A stretch of 64,000 nt of DNA from Leptospira koniambonensis (GTDB lineage Bacteria > Spirochaetota > Leptospiria > Leptospirales > Leptospiraceae): positions 186,001-250,000 of the forward strand of contig NZ_RQFY01000001.1 of assembly GCF_004769555.1 (NCBI RefSeq), written 5' to 3'. Both the position numbers and the translations under genes were made by a program. A model generated the notes under the pieces. It did no database searches. It had not been told where the DNA came from and saw only the letters and a program-made list of their open reading frames with translations. Shown piece after piece: positions 28,007 to 37,813 of this stretch (positions are counted from its first letter, which is position 1; every line of letters begins with the position of its first letter).

Positions 28007-30533
28007 TTCTCCTGATCTAACGGAAGCTCTGGATACTCCTATGATGAGGCAGTATCTGGAAATCAAGTCCAAGTTCCCTGATTCTATTCTATTCTTTAGA
28101 ATGGGAGATTTTTATGAGATGTTTTTAGAAGATGCAAAAATTGCCTCAGCCATTTTAGACATCGCACTTACTAAAAGACAGAATTCTGTTCCTATGTGTG
28201 GGATCCCATTCCATAGCAAAGATGGATATATTTCCAGGTTACTTTCCGCAGGAAAGAAGATAGCAGTCTGCGAACAATCCAAACCGGAAGACGGAAACAC
28301 AAAACTGATGACGAGAGATGTGGTGAGGATCATCACCCCTGGCACAGTAATCGAAGAACATTTACTTTCGGGCTTCCAGAACAATTATCTATGTGTATTA
28401 GTCCCGAAAGCTGCATTGATCTTTGTAGGAATGGCAGATGTTTCTACTGGAGAAGTTTTACATTTTGCAGTTCCAATTTCCAGAACCCAAGTATTAGAGT
28501 CCGAATTTGTAAAATTTAAGCCGAGCGAGATTTGTGTATTCTCCCAAGACCTAGAAAGGATCAGAACCTGGCAAAACTTCGGAGAAAGAGAATTAACCGT
28601 TTTAGACGCTACTAAAGTTGGATCTGAAAATTCTAACGATCCATTCCAAACAGTAACAAGAACATTAGAATATTATATTAGAGAAAATTATAGGGACGGG
28701 ACTCTCACCCTAAGAGAGCCTCGTATCTTACAAACTGGTTCTTATTTGGAGATGGACAGAGAAACCATCCTGAACCTGGAACTGATCGAAAACGAAAAAG
28801 AAGATAAGGGCCATACCCTATTTTCAGTTTTGAATTTTTGCAGCACTGCAAAAGGAAAAAGAGTTCTAAAACAAAGGATCTTATTTCCGGAAACAGATCC
28901 AGCCATTCTAAAATCCAGATGGGAAAAACAGGATATCATCAAAAAGATCCCACTCGCTCATTTAACCCAGGCACTCAAAGATTTGGGAGATTTGGAAAGG
29001 ATCCTGGGCAGATTTAGAGGAAATAAGGCTTATCCTAGAGATTTTAAAACAATCCTTTCTTCTATCCAAACCTTGGATTCTTTGATTAGTTTACTCTCTC
29101 CTCTTGGATATCCAATCTCTAAGCCAGATAAACTGGATACTCTTAAGGATTATATTGAAGGAAGGATCCATACAGAAGAACTTCCTGTAATATTAGGAAA
29201 CGGTAAATTTCTAAAAGATGGTTTTGATAAAAACCTGGATAGAGCCAGAGAAGCTGGGTCCAAAGGTGCAGATTGGATCTTAGAACTAGAAACAGAAGAG
29301 AAGAAGAAAACAGGACTTTCTACTCTCAAAATTAAATATAATAAGATTGTTGGTTACTTTATAGAGATCTCTCGAGTACAAGCAGAGCAGGCTCCTAAAG
29401 AATATCTTAAAAAACAAACTCTGGTTACTTCCGAAAGATTTACCACTGCAAGACTAGAAGAGATAGAAAGAACTATCTTAGAAGCAGATGAGATCATCCA
29501 AAAAGTAGAGAAGGCAGAATTCGAAAAAATGGTCCAAACCGTTTTGGAATATTCTTCTGAACTTCTAATTGTTTCCGAAGAATTCGGAGATCTGGACTTC
29601 CAAATTTCTCTCTTAAAAGCTGAGGAAAAATTCGGCTGGATCCGCCCTGAACTAAGCGAAGATTCCAATTTAGAAATGAAATCTTCCAGACACCCAGTGG
29701 TAGAAGCAAGTCTTCCAGTAGGTGCAAAATTCACCCCGAATGATGTGGGCTTGGATGGGAAAGAAAACTCAATTGCCATCTTAACTGGTCCGAATATGGC
29801 CGGTAAGTCCACATTCATGAGGCAAATCGCGATCAACCAGATCTTATTCCAGATCGGTGGGAGTGTTGCCGCTGAAACAGCAAAACTCCCAATCTTGGAT
29901 AAACTATTCACTCGTATCGGAGCAGGAGATAATCTGAATGCGGGAGAGTCCACATTCTACGTGGAAATGAAAGAGACCGCAAATATTCTCAAAAACTGCA
30001 CTTCTCAATCTTTATTACTTTTTGATGAAGTAGGAAGAGGAACTTCTACCTATGATGGGATGAGTATTGCTTGGGCGATTTTGGAATCTCTTTCCGAAAT
30101 GTTTCCTCGACCTAAAACTGTTTTTGCCACCCACTATCATGAACTAACAGAACTTTCCAGGTTGCCTGGTGTTTGGAACCTTCATATGGAAACGGTGGAG
30201 AAGGACGATAAGGTAATTTTCCTAAGGAAAGTAAAACCTGGTAAGGCTAAAAAATCATTCGGTATCTATGTGGCCCAACTTGCAGGAGTTCCTGATTCAG
30301 TGGTAAAACGAGCTGCTGAAATTCTAACAGATATGGAATCTAGGAAAAAGGAAATCCGTATCCAAACTAGAGAACCTTCTTTGTTCCAAGACATGAGTGC
30401 ATCTAATGGAGACAGTCAATTCTGGCAAGATTTCAAAAAAGAGATCAACGATCTTCCGATCGATTCTATGACACCGATCGAAGCATTAAAACTATTAGAC
30501 GATTGGAAGAAAAGAGTTAGTTCTCGAGGCTAA
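27975..30533 (+). CDS. mutS: DNA mismatch repair protein MutS
   Basis: MutS recognises mismatches and starts repair. The mismatch-contacting Phe-x-Glu is in FRMGDFYEMF (Phe46, Glu48). The ATPase has Walker A GPNMAGKST (about residue 605), the MutS signature LFDEVGRGTSTYDG (about 683) and the ATHYHEL loop. The length of 852 residues is standard for MutS1. The start ATG 27975 lies inside the end of trpF; a later ATG (Met23 or Met24) would remove most of the overlap but is less well placed relative to the family start. The C-terminus converges with serB with 18 bases between and no visible terminator. Confidence 0.97.
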   Translation: MQNNSLTTETNSPDLTEALDTPMMRQYLEIKSKFPDSILFFRMGDFYEMFLEDAKIASAILDIALTKRQNSVPMCGIPFHSKDGYISRLLSAGKKIAVCEQSKPEDGNTKLMTRDVVRIITPGTVIEEHLLSGFQNNYLCVLVPKAALIFVGMADVSTGEVLHFAVPISRTQVLESEFVKFKPSEICVFSQDLERIRTWQNFGERELTVLDATKVGSENSNDPFQTVTRTLEYYIRENYRDGTLTLREPRILQTGSYLEMDRETILNLELIENEKEDKGHTLFSVLNFCSTAKGKRVLKQRILFPETDPAILKSRWEKQDIIKKIPLAHLTQALKDLGDLERILGRFRGNKAYPRDFKTILSSIQTLDSLISLLSPLGYPISKPDKLDTLKDYIEGRIHTEELPVILGNGKFLKDGFDKNLDRAREAGSKGADWILELETEEKKKTGLSTLKIKYNKIVGYFIEISRVQAEQAPKEYLKKQTLVTSERFTTARLEEIERTILEADEIIQKVEKAEFEKMVQTVLEYSSELLIVSEEFGDLDFQISLLKAEEKFGWIRPELSEDSNLEMKSSRHPVVEASLPVGAKFTPNDVGLDGKENSIAILTGPNMAGKSTFMRQIAINQILFQIGGSVAAETAKLPILDKLFTRIGAGDNLNAGESTFYVEMKETANILKNCTSQSLLLFDEVGRGTSTYDGMSIAWAILESLSEMFPRPKTVFATHYHELTELSRLPGVWNLHMETVEKDDKVIFLRKVKPGKAKKSFGIYVAQLAGVPDSVVKRAAEILTDMESRKKEIRIQTREPSLFQDMSASNGDSQFWQDFKKEINDLPIDSMTPIEALKLLDDWKKRVSSRG

Positions 30534-30551
30534 CTGCGCCAACATCGCGAA

Positions 30552-31418
30552 TTATTCTGCAAATAAATACAAAAGAACATCCATAGAAGCAAAATCGATC
30601 CAGTTGGAAATATTGGACTTAAGACCTTCTTTCGCATGAAAACCTATACCGATCCCGGAAGCTTCTAACATCAGTTGGTCATTTGCGCCGTCACCCACAG
30701 CTACGATGTTTTCCCTTTCCATTTTAAAACGAGATTGAAGCTCCAAAAGAGATTCTCTTTTGATATTTTTATCCACCACAGTTCCGGAAACTGTTCCTAA
30801 AAGTTTATCCCCTGCTCTGTCTAGATAATTTGCGCGGATCTCGTCGATGGAATATTCTTGTTTAAATCTTTCTAATATGTCTGTGAATCCGCCGCTGAAA
30901 ACTGCGGTTTTTACATTCTTCTTCTTGAGCCCTTGGAATAATTCAGGAACACCATGATTTGGATGTAATTTAAAATATAATTCATCGAATACAGAAACAG
31001 GAAGATCTTTCAGATAAGAGCATCTTTTTTGAAGAGCTTCTTGAAAGTTCAGATTTCCTTCCATTGCTTCTTTCGTTACATGTGCAACTTCATCATAAAC
31101 ACCAGCATATCTTGCGAGTTCGTCTATAACTTCTTCTTGGATCAAAGTAGAATCCATATCAAAGCAGAATAAGGCTTCATTGTTTAGAAACGAAGAGATT
31201 TGGATTAGATCAATTTTACGGAATCTTTGTAATTCTTGTCTAAGATAGACCAATTCTTCTCTTGGAAGAGAATGGTCCGTTTTCCAAATATCACATACAA
31301 AATTTTTGGAAACTTCTGACCTTCTTTCGATAAAGACAGGTTGTTTGAATCTTGCTGAAAGTGCTTCGGATAATCTTTGGGGATCCGAATCGTTTTTAGG
31401 GCTGAAAAATAAGATCAC
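30552..31418 (-). CDS. serB: Phosphoserine phosphatase
   Basis: SerB makes the last step of serine synthesis. The HAD motif I is FCFDMDSTLIQEEVIDELAR (nucleophile Asp87, Asp89), motif II is in KTAVFSGGFTDIL, and motifs III/IV are in IVAVGDGANDQLMLEASGIG. An N-terminal stretch of about 80 residues likely forms an ACT-type regulatory region. No ATG is near; GTG 31418 is the first usable start, five bases after the stop of the SGNH lipoprotein and without a clear Shine-Dalgarno sequence, so re-initiation after the upstream gene is plausible. 288 residues is typical. Confidence 0.94.
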   Translation of the reverse strand: MILFFSPKNDSDPQRLSEALSARFKQPVFIERRSEVSKNFVCDIWKTDHSLPREELVYLRQELQRFRKIDLIQISSFLNNEALFCFDMDSTLIQEEVIDELARYAGVYDEVAHVTKEAMEGNLNFQEALQKRCSYLKDLPVSVFDELYFKLHPNHGVPELFQGLKKKNVKTAVFSGGFTDILERFKQEYSIDEIRANYLDRAGDKLLGTVSGTVVDKNIKRESLLELQSRFKMERENIVAVGDGANDQLMLEASGIGIGFHAKEGLKSNISNWIDFASMDVLLYLFAE

Positions 31419-31423
31419 TTAGA

Positions 31424-32167
31424 TTATTTAACGAGAGATTTAATTTTGCGAAGCCAGATGATATAGGCGTCTTTATTGATATGGATCGGATCTTTTTTAC
31501 CTTCAAAAGTAAAAGCCAATTCTTCTCGGATAAAAGGGATCTCTTTCTGTCTGAACTCAGGCCAGATATCCAAAAATTGAACGTTAGGATTCTCATTAGC
31601 GATCCGTAAAAGCCAAGCATTTACAATTGGAGATACAGAATTCACATTTCTACTCAAAACAGGCGGAATCCCAAGTATAAGCACCTTAGTATTTGGCAGG
31701 CTTGTTCTTATCTTTTGGATCAGAAGCCTATGGATGCCTTCTATATAATCCAGACATTTCCCATCTCTAATATCGTTTCCACCAATTTCGAGGATAATGG
31801 TAGAAGGTTTTAGATTCAGGACAGTGGAGTCCAAGCGGTTTAGAAGAAGTTCCGTCATATCCCCTGCAATCCCCCGATTCACAGAACCTGGGAAATTCGC
31901 TTGGGTTAGATCCGGAGGAATAGCAGCTATCAGGCTATTTCCTACAAAAACTATATTCGCTTTTTTTAATTTTTCGTTCTCTTTAGTGTAGAGTAAAACA
32001 GCTTCCAGATATAATTTCTGGTATTTTTCCCATTCATCTGAGTTCCGGACTCCAATCTTGTCTACACATTTGAAATCCGGATTATAATAATCGTATATTG
32101 TCCTAGGTTGGAAAACGGAACAAGAGATTAGGGAAATAAGAAAAAAACAAATCCCTAATACTTTCAT
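31424..32167 (-). CDS. SGNH/GDSL-type hydrolase lipoprotein
   Basis: The protein has 247 residues. The signal MKVLGICFFLISLISC ends in a lipobox (LISC, Cys16). The SGNH catalytic blocks are all present: block I VFVGNSLIAAIPP (Ser78, a GNSL variant of GDSL), block II NRGIAGDMTELL, block III LEIGGNDIRDG (GGND) and block V KKDPIHINKDAY (DxxH). It should be an esterase or lipase held on the periplasmic side or the surface. It sits directly before serB and after a 57-residue ORF. A substrate such as an acylated sugar or phospholipid is possible but not shown. Confidence 0.9.
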   Translation of the reverse strand: MKVLGICFFLISLISCSVFQPRTIYDYYNPDFKCVDKIGVRNSDEWEKYQKLYLEAVLLYTKENEKLKKANIVFVGNSLIAAIPPDLTQANFPGSVNRGIAGDMTELLLNRLDSTVLNLKPSTIILEIGGNDIRDGKCLDYIEGIHRLLIQKIRTSLPNTKVLILGIPPVLSRNVNSVSPIVNAWLLRIANENPNVQFLDIWPEFRQKEIPFIREELAFTFEGKKDPIHINKDAYIIWLRKIKSLVK

Positions 32168-32190
32168 TTGGCAAGTCCCTCAAAAAACTC

Positions 32191-32364
32191 TCAGTTCTCA
32201 GATTCTTTCATATGAAATCGTTTATGCCAGTCAGCGATCTGAGCCTGCAGATATTCTTCTGTATCACATATACGAAATTCAATTGGGTTGTTGGAAACTG
32301 TATCGATCAATTTGGCTTCTATATAGCCGTTTTTTAGTTTATTGATCTCTATTTTATATTTCAT
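32191..32364 (-). CDS. Short hypothetical protein, 57 residues
   Basis: This small gene has an ATG at 32364-32362 preceded by GGAG eight bases upstream, and a TGA stop 23 bases before the SGNH lipoprotein start. The protein starts MKYKIEINKLKNGYIEAKL and ends FHMKESEN, with a plausible beta-beta-alpha pattern and no membrane segment. I know no family for it. It has a good ribosome site and reads away from bioB in the same direction as the lipoprotein gene, which supports a real gene. It could be a small domain related to phage- or DNA-associated proteins, but that is only a guess. Confidence 0.6.
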   Translation of the reverse strand: MKYKIEINKLKNGYIEAKLIDTVSNNPIEFRICDTEEYLQAQIADWHKRFHMKESEN

Positions 32365-32512
32365 CCGACAATCTCCGTTATATCCAGGATTTTCACCCCT
32401 ACCAGAGTTTCAATCTATTCCGAAATTAATCTTGGAAAACCACCGAGCCTGGGAATCTTCCCATAGTCGGTCGGAAAATGCTATACGATTTTGGTTCTCA
32501 ACTGGAAAAAAA

Positions 32513-33607
32513 CTATTTCAAGAATTTACGATATTTGTAAAGTTCCGGGAAATTTTCAGGAGCATAAGGATGGTCTTTTCCAAGAGCGGATTCCCAATCT
32601 ATTTCTTCTCCCATGCCGGAAGAAAATTCAGGATAGAATCCAGAGTCTAAGATCATTCTGATCGTGTCTGCTGCATCAGAACCTTTTACATTCAGATACC
32701 CGCTTGCAAACAAGGAATTCGCGGCGTATAAAGCCATTCCTTGCAATCCTCTAAGATGCCCTTCTCTTCCTGCTGCAATACGGACCTCTGAGTCAGGGTT
32801 CACCAAACGAAATGCAATCAGAGTTCTGAGGCAAAATTCAGGGCTTAAACTTTGTGGGTTTTTAATCGCGTGTCCTGCAACTGGGATGAAGAAGTTCACA
32901 GGGATTGAGATCACTTTTAGATTTTTGATCTCGTATATAACATCCGTTAGATCCCAAAGTGACTCTCCCATTCCGACGATAACACCGGAACACATTCCTA
33001 CTCCTGCTTTCATGAGATGGGTAATTGTCTCTACTCGTTGTTCGTAGGTATGCGTGTCACAGATTTCTGGATAGTGTGCCTTAGAAGTATTGAGGTTATG
33101 ATTATATCGGTCTAGACCGGCAGCCTTTAAACGTTCTGCCTTCTCTCTATCTAATAGACCAGCGGACAAACAAACTTTTAGCCCTAGTTCTTTGCTGATC
33201 TTTTCAATGGTGAATGCCAACTTTTCAGTGGCGAGGGAATTAGGACCTGTTCCCGCAGTGACCATACAGAAACGGTAGGCACCATTCTCCTTGGCCTGGA
33301 CTGCATCCTGGAAAATCTCCTCAGGAGATTTCATAGAGTATTCTTGGACTCCGGATCCTGCGTTCTTTCTTTGAGCGCAATAACCGCAGTCTTCCGGACA
33401 ATGACCGTTCTTAATATTGTCTAGAACATGGATCCGAACTGTTTTACCAAAGTATTTTTCACGGACCTTGTATGCCTTGTCCAAAGCCTCAGTCAATGGG
33501 ATCTGGCCGCTTAGAATTGCATGTGTTTCCTCCCGATCGATAATGCTTGGCACCTCTGAAAATACTTTTTCTTCAGTGACTGGAGGAGTTTCTAGACTAA
33601 GTTTCAT
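32513..33607 (-). CDS. bioB: Biotin synthase
   Basis: BioB inserts sulfur into dethiobiotin by radical SAM chemistry. The 4Fe-4S cysteines are in [18 protein letters not shown] (Cx3Cx2C), and the family strands [35 protein letters not shown] and [16 protein letters not shown] follow. [14 protein letters not shown] and [12 protein letters not shown] complete the barrel. The length of 364 residues is normal. It starts with ATG, unlike bioF, bioD and bioA, and is separated from bioA by 68 bases, which could hold its own promoter. Confidence 0.97.
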   Translation of the reverse strand: MKLSLETPPVTEEKVFSEVPSIIDREETHAILSGQIPLTEALDKAYKVREKYFGKTVRIHVLDNIKNGHCPEDCGYCAQRKNAGSGVQEYSMKSPEEIFQDAVQAKENGAYRFCMVTAGTGPNSLATEKLAFTIEKISKELGLKVCLSAGLLDREKAERLKAAGLDRYNHNLNTSKAHYPEICDTHTYEQRVETITHLMKAGVGMCSGVIVGMGESLWDLTDVIYEIKNLKVISIPVNFFIPVAGHAIKNPQSLSPEFCLRTLIAFRLVNPDSEVRIAAGREGHLRGLQGMALYAANSLFASGYLNVKGSDAADTIRMILDSGFYPEFSSGMGEEIDWESALGKDHPYAPENFPELYKYRKFLK

Positions 33608-33675
33608 TCTGCCGATAGTTTCCGAAGCAGTGTTTTCCTTGGCAATCTATAATTAAGCTTAAAAACGGGTGTTCA

Positions 33676-34980
33676 TCAATCTTGGATTTTGTATGCAGCA
33701 AGACCTTCTCGTATTGCTTGGAATACCTTATCCAAAGAAGACTTAGAAATATTATATGGAGGAGTGATATAAATCACATTCCCAAGTGGTCGGAGTATAA
33801 CTCCTTTCTCTTGGCAGATCCTGCGGAATTCTCTCGCAAATGGATTCACATAACCGGGCCTGACCTTTCCTGTAAAAAGTTCTCCTACACCTACGGAACC
33901 AAGCACTCTTGTATTCTTGATCTTATCTGGAAATTCGGCTCTTAGTTTGGCCCAACCTTCTTCCAAATAAGACTCCAATTGTTTTACGTCTGCGAGTCTA
34001 TTTTCTTCTTTATAAATTCGTAATGAAGCAAGTGCAGCAGCACAACCTGGGGGATATCCAGTCATAGTATGCCCATGATAGAATGCCTTCATTGGTTCCG
34101 AGGATAAAAACTCTTTATAAATTTCTTCCCTGACCAGGGTCACTGCCAAAGGTAGAATTCCTGCAGTCAGACCTTTTGCGAGAGCAACCATATCAGGGCG
34201 GATACCTGCCTTTTGGTAGGCAAAGTTTGCACCTGTTCTTCCAAAACCAGTAAATACCTCGTCCAAAAGAAGAAGTACATCATGACGCTCTGTGATCTCT
34301 CTTAACCTTGTAAGAACATTTGGTTTATGGAATAACATTCCACCTGCTCCTGCGATCAAAGGTTCCATCACCACTCCCACTACTTCTTCGGAGTGAGCTG
34401 ATAAATATGCCTCAAGTTCATCTAAACAATCTTCCGCACAAGAATGTGGGGATTTGGATACAGGACAATCATGGCAGGCAGGAGAAGGGAAACTTTTGGT
34501 TTGGAATAAAAGGCTTTGGAAGACTCGATTAAATACTGAATCCCCCCCTACACTCATTGCACCGATTGTGTCCCCATGATATGAATAGGTGAAGTTGATA
34601 AATACCTTTTTCTTTTCTCTACCTTGGTTCCTAAAATACTGAAGAGCGATCTTCAGCATGATCTCGAGTGCAGTGGAACCGTTATCTGAATAGACAACTT
34701 TGCGAAAATTCCAATCAGTGAATTCTAAAAGTTCGTGAGCCAGTTCTAATGCGGGAGGATGTGTAAAACCTGCGAGAAGTACATGATCCAATGAATCTAA
34801 CTGTTTTTTAACAGCTTCTACAAGTTTAGGATGATTATGACCGTGGATACTTACCCACCAGGAAGAGATTGCATCTATATATTCTTTTCCATTTTCATCA
34901 TATAGAAATTCTCCCTTTGCAGAAACTATCTTTAAAGGAGGATCAGAGTCTAGTTGGATTGTGTATGGATGCCAGATCAA
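33676..34980 (-). CDS. bioA: Adenosylmethionine-8-amino-7-oxononanoate aminotransferase
   Basis: BioA transfers an amino group from S-adenosylmethionine to 7-keto-8-aminopelargonate. The N-terminus IWHPYTIQL and IDAISSWWVSIHGHNHPKL are BioA-type. The PLP lysine is in MVALAKGLTAGILPLAVTL, and FYHGHTMTGYPPGCAAALAS closes the site. The start codon is TTG 34980; the TGA of bioD overlaps it (TTGA), so translation is coupled. It has 434 residues, as expected. Next is bioB, 68 bases on. A BirA-like operator was looked for in the bio region but none with the known pattern was found. Confidence 0.96.
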   Translation of the reverse strand: MIWHPYTIQLDSDPPLKIVSAKGEFLYDENGKEYIDAISSWWVSIHGHNHPKLVEAVKKQLDSLDHVLLAGFTHPPALELAHELLEFTDWNFRKVVYSDNGSTALEIMLKIALQYFRNQGREKKKVFINFTYSYHGDTIGAMSVGGDSVFNRVFQSLLFQTKSFPSPACHDCPVSKSPHSCAEDCLDELEAYLSAHSEEVVGVVMEPLIAGAGGMLFHKPNVLTRLREITERHDVLLLLDEVFTGFGRTGANFAYQKAGIRPDMVALAKGLTAGILPLAVTLVREEIYKEFLSSEPMKAFYHGHTMTGYPPGCAAALASLRIYKEENRLADVKQLESYLEEGWAKLRAEFPDKIKNTRVLGSVGVGELFTGKVRPGYVNPFAREFRRICQEKGVILRPLGNVIYITPPYNISKSSLDKVFQAIREGLAAYKIQD

Positions 34981-35642
34981 GGGAATAGTAAGTCCGGAAG
35001 GATCCTATCCGGATCGAATTCATTTGCAACCTTATCTAAGAATTCTTTTCTAGATAATTTCCTTTCAGGAAGAAGGAATGTCCCTAAAAGTCCAATTTCA
35101 GCAGCTTCTATAATGGTCCTAATATTATCAGAACGAAGTGGATTTTCAGGACCTATAAAATAAACTCCTAAAACCTTGATCTCTCTTTTTCTAAGAGCTT
35201 CAAGCGATAATAATGTATGATTGATTGTTCCAAGTTCTGTAGAAGCTACTAGTACCAATGGAATTTTTGCCTGCTCTACTAGGTCCACGGTAAAATAATA
35301 ACGGTTGAGAGGAACATATAATCCCCCAGCGCCTTCTACCAATATTTTAGCATCCTTAATGCTGAATAGATGTCTTGATAGTTCGTCTGTATCTACACTT
35401 GTATTTTCCATTTCAGAAGCTAAATGAGGAGAAGCAGGAAGTTCGAATGTATAATAATTTTTTAAAAAATAAGACTCATTCAATCCGGTAAGATTCATGA
35501 TTTTCACTCTGTCTGAATCTGTTCCTGTTTGGATCGGTTTTAAATATTTTAATCCAAGATTTTCTGCATACTTTGCCATCATAAGAGAGCAGAAAAATGT
35601 TTTACCTACATCGGTCCCGGTTCCGGTTACAAAGACGGACAA
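34977..35642 (-). CDS. bioD: Dethiobiotin synthetase
   Basis: BioD closes the ureido ring using ATP and CO2. The P-loop VFVTGTGTDVGKTFFCSLM is present, along with LKYLKPIQTG (the carbamate-forming lysine region) and LVEGAGGLYVPLN. The length of 221 residues is normal. The start codon is TTG 35642, two bases after the stop of bioF. A short overlap with bioA follows. The gene sits between bioF and bioA in the order F-D-A-B. Confidence 0.95.
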   Translation of the reverse strand: MSVFVTGTGTDVGKTFFCSLMMAKYAENLGLKYLKPIQTGTDSDRVKIMNLTGLNESYFLKNYYTFELPASPHLASEMENTSVDTDELSRHLFSIKDAKILVEGAGGLYVPLNRYYFTVDLVEQAKIPLVLVASTELGTINHTLLSLEALRKREIKVLGVYFIGPENPLRSDNIRTIIEAAEIGLLGTFLLPERKLSRKEFLDKVANEFDPDRILPDLLFP

Positions 35643-35644
35643 AC

Positions 35645-36784
35645 TTAATTCTCCCGAACCAATCGTATGAATTTTTCAAGATCTTCTTTTTTGATCTTAG
35701 AATTGAGAGAAACTCTTATCCTGGAAATATCAACAGTGGGAGGACGGATCGCTTTGGCTTGGAATCCATTTTGCTCCAGGCGAGAAGAAAGTTCCAATGC
35801 TTCTTCTTCTGAGCCTAAAAGTATTGGTATGATTTGAGTATTAGAATTTCCAGTATCTCTTCCAATCTGATGCAAAGATTCACGGAAGAATTCAGAATTA
35901 TCTTCTAATATTTTTCTTTCATCATCCATCTGTCTTGCAAGACGAATAGCAACTCTGCCTGCATGAGCGATCGCAGGTAGTGGGCCAGTAGAGAAAACAA
36001 AAGTGCGAGCAGAATGAAGTAAATATTTTCTGGCGTCCTTGGTTGTAGAAATAACTGCACCTTCTAAACCGAGAGCTTTTCCTAAGGTAGACATTCTAAA
36101 ATCTATTTCAGAAGTTCTGGAGATATTTTCTTCTAGGGAAACTCCTGCTCCTTCTTTCCCGAATAGCCCGATTGCATGAGCCTCATCTATATATAGTAAC
36201 GCCCCGTATTTTTCTTTTAGATCTATTAATGCAGATATATCAGTTTTGTCTCCGTCCATACTGAATACGGACTCTGTGACGATCATCTTATGTTTGGTGC
36301 CAGAATGTTTTTTTAATAAATCTTCCAGATCGTTTTGATCAGAATGTTTATAATATACTTTTTTAGCTCCGGAAAGTCGAACCCCATCCATTAAAGAAGC
36401 ATGATTTTTACGATCACAAAAGATTGTATAAGAAGGATCTGCCACGCAGGAAATCGTTCCCAAATTTGCAGCATAACCATTCGCGAAGAAGAGAGAATCT
36501 TCAGATTGTACCCAGTTCGAAAAATCATTCTCTAATTCTTCGAATACTCTTCTATGACCTCGAACTAAACGGCTAGCAGTAGAACCTGCACCGTAGATAT
36601 CGATACCTTCTTTTAAAGCTTGGATGATTTCAGGATGGTTAGAAAGCCCCAGATAATCATTGGAGCAGAGGTCCAGGCCAGAAGGAGGATCCAGAGTCCG
36701 GATCCTATTCTGAGATTCTAACCTGGAAAAGAAGGCAGGAAGCTCCGAAAAGAAAGGAAGTTTCGAGGATTGCGTTTCCTGCAC
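35645..36784 (-). CDS. bioF: 8-amino-7-oxononanoate synthase
   Basis: BioF condenses pimeloyl-ACP (or pimeloyl-CoA) with alanine, a PLP step. It has LCSNDYLGLSNHPEI, YGAGSTASRLVRGHRRVFEE, FANGYAANLGTISCV and ALLYIDEAHAIGLFGKEGAG, and the PLP lysine in RMSTLGKALGLEGAVIS. The 379 residues are normal. The start is GTG 36784, 16 bases after the mdh stop; the ribosome site is weak. It is the first bio gene of the operon. The operon may therefore be read from the mdh promoter as well as its own. Confidence 0.95.
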   Translation of the reverse strand: MQETQSSKLPFFSELPAFFSRLESQNRIRTLDPPSGLDLCSNDYLGLSNHPEIIQALKEGIDIYGAGSTASRLVRGHRRVFEELENDFSNWVQSEDSLFFANGYAANLGTISCVADPSYTIFCDRKNHASLMDGVRLSGAKKVYYKHSDQNDLEDLLKKHSGTKHKMIVTESVFSMDGDKTDISALIDLKEKYGALLYIDEAHAIGLFGKEGAGVSLEENISRTSEIDFRMSTLGKALGLEGAVISTTKDARKYLLHSARTFVFSTGPLPAIAHAGRVAIRLARQMDDERKILEDNSEFFRESLHQIGRDTGNSNTQIIPILLGSEEEALELSSRLEQNGFQAKAIRPPTVDISRIRVSLNSKIKKEDLEKFIRLVREN

Positions 36785-36800
36785 AGGTTTTCCGAAGGGA

Positions 36801-37781
36801 TTATAACATCCCTTTTACTTCGTCTCTTTCTGACTTAAGTTCGTCATGAGTGATATTGAACTTCTCTTTTGCGAAGTCGTTCAATTCGAGTCCCTTAACG
36901 ATCTCGACTTTAGTTCCGTCTGACTTCACAGGGTATCCGAAGATTAGCCCCTTATCAGCACCGTAAGATCCGTCAGAAGTAACAGCAACACTGAACCAAT
37001 CTCCTGCTGGAGTTGGAGTGATGATCTGACGAACAGTATCAACAACTCCGTTAGCAGCAGATGCAGCAGAAGAAGCTCCTCTTGCTTTTATGATCTCAGC
37101 TCCACGTTGTTGAACATTTTTAATAAAATCGCCTTTTAACCAATCATGATCCTTGATCACGTCGGTTGCTACTTTTCCACCAATCTTAGCATTATAGAAG
37201 TCAGGGTATTGAGTAGAAGAGTGGTTTCCCCAGATCGCAAGATTAGTTACATCTTTTACAAGATTTCCAGATTTGATAGCAAGTTGGGATTTAGCACGGT
37301 TCTCATCCAGTTTGGTCATCGCAAACCAACGATCTGTAGGAACTCCTTTTGCATTATTCATTGCAATAAGACAGTTTGTATTACAAGGGTTTCCGACGAC
37401 TAAAACTCTTACGTCAGAAGAAGCGTTCTTCTCGATTGCTTTTCCTTGATTTACGAAAATCCCACCGTTTATTTTAAGAAGGTCACTTCTTTCCATTCCA
37501 GCTTTTCTTGGAACGGAACCTACAAGAAGCGCCCAGTTGATGTCTTTAAAGGCAACATCTAGATCCGCGGAAACACTTACTTTTTGCAAAAGAGGAAAGG
37601 CGCAGTCTTCCAATTCCATGATCACACCTTTAGCAGCAGGAAGAGCTGCCTCCAGTTCCAACATTTGGATCTCTACAGGAGTGTCCGCTCCGAACATTTG
37701 ACCGGATGCGATCCTAAATAATAAAGAATATCCGATCTGCCCAGCGGCACCCGTAACTGCTACCTTAACTGTTTTTGCCAT
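36801..37781 (-). CDS. mdh: Malate dehydrogenase
   Basis: NAD-dependent malate/oxaloacetate interconversion in the TCA cycle. [20 protein letters not shown] is the dinucleotide-binding start of the cytosolic-type (group II) malate dehydrogenase, with the long insert [16 protein letters not shown]. The active-site motifs are [28 protein letters not shown], the catalytic His in [15 protein letters not shown], and [14 protein letters not shown]. 326 residues is usual. The ATG 37781 is preceded by AGGAG, a strong ribosome site. The stop is 16 bases from the bioF start. Confidence 0.97.
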   Translation of the reverse strand: MAKTVKVAVTGAAGQIGYSLLFRIASGQMFGADTPVEIQMLELEAALPAAKGVIMELEDCAFPLLQKVSVSADLDVAFKDINWALLVGSVPRKAGMERSDLLKINGGIFVNQGKAIEKNASSDVRVLVVGNPCNTNCLIAMNNAKGVPTDRWFAMTKLDENRAKSQLAIKSGNLVKDVTNLAIWGNHSSTQYPDFYNAKIGGKVATDVIKDHDWLKGDFIKNVQQRGAEIIKARGASSAASAANGVVDTVRQIITPTPAGDWFSVAVTSDGSYGADKGLIFGYPVKSDGTKVEIVKGLELNDFAKEKFNITHDELKSERDEVKGML

Positions 37782-37813
37782 TTGAAACTCCTAACTTTTT
37801 ATATACTTAGAGC

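Noticed and set aside
33608..33675. Gap before bioB checked for a BirA or BioR operator.
   Set aside because: No sequence resembling the known TTGTAAACC or TTATCTATAA type inverted repeats was seen.
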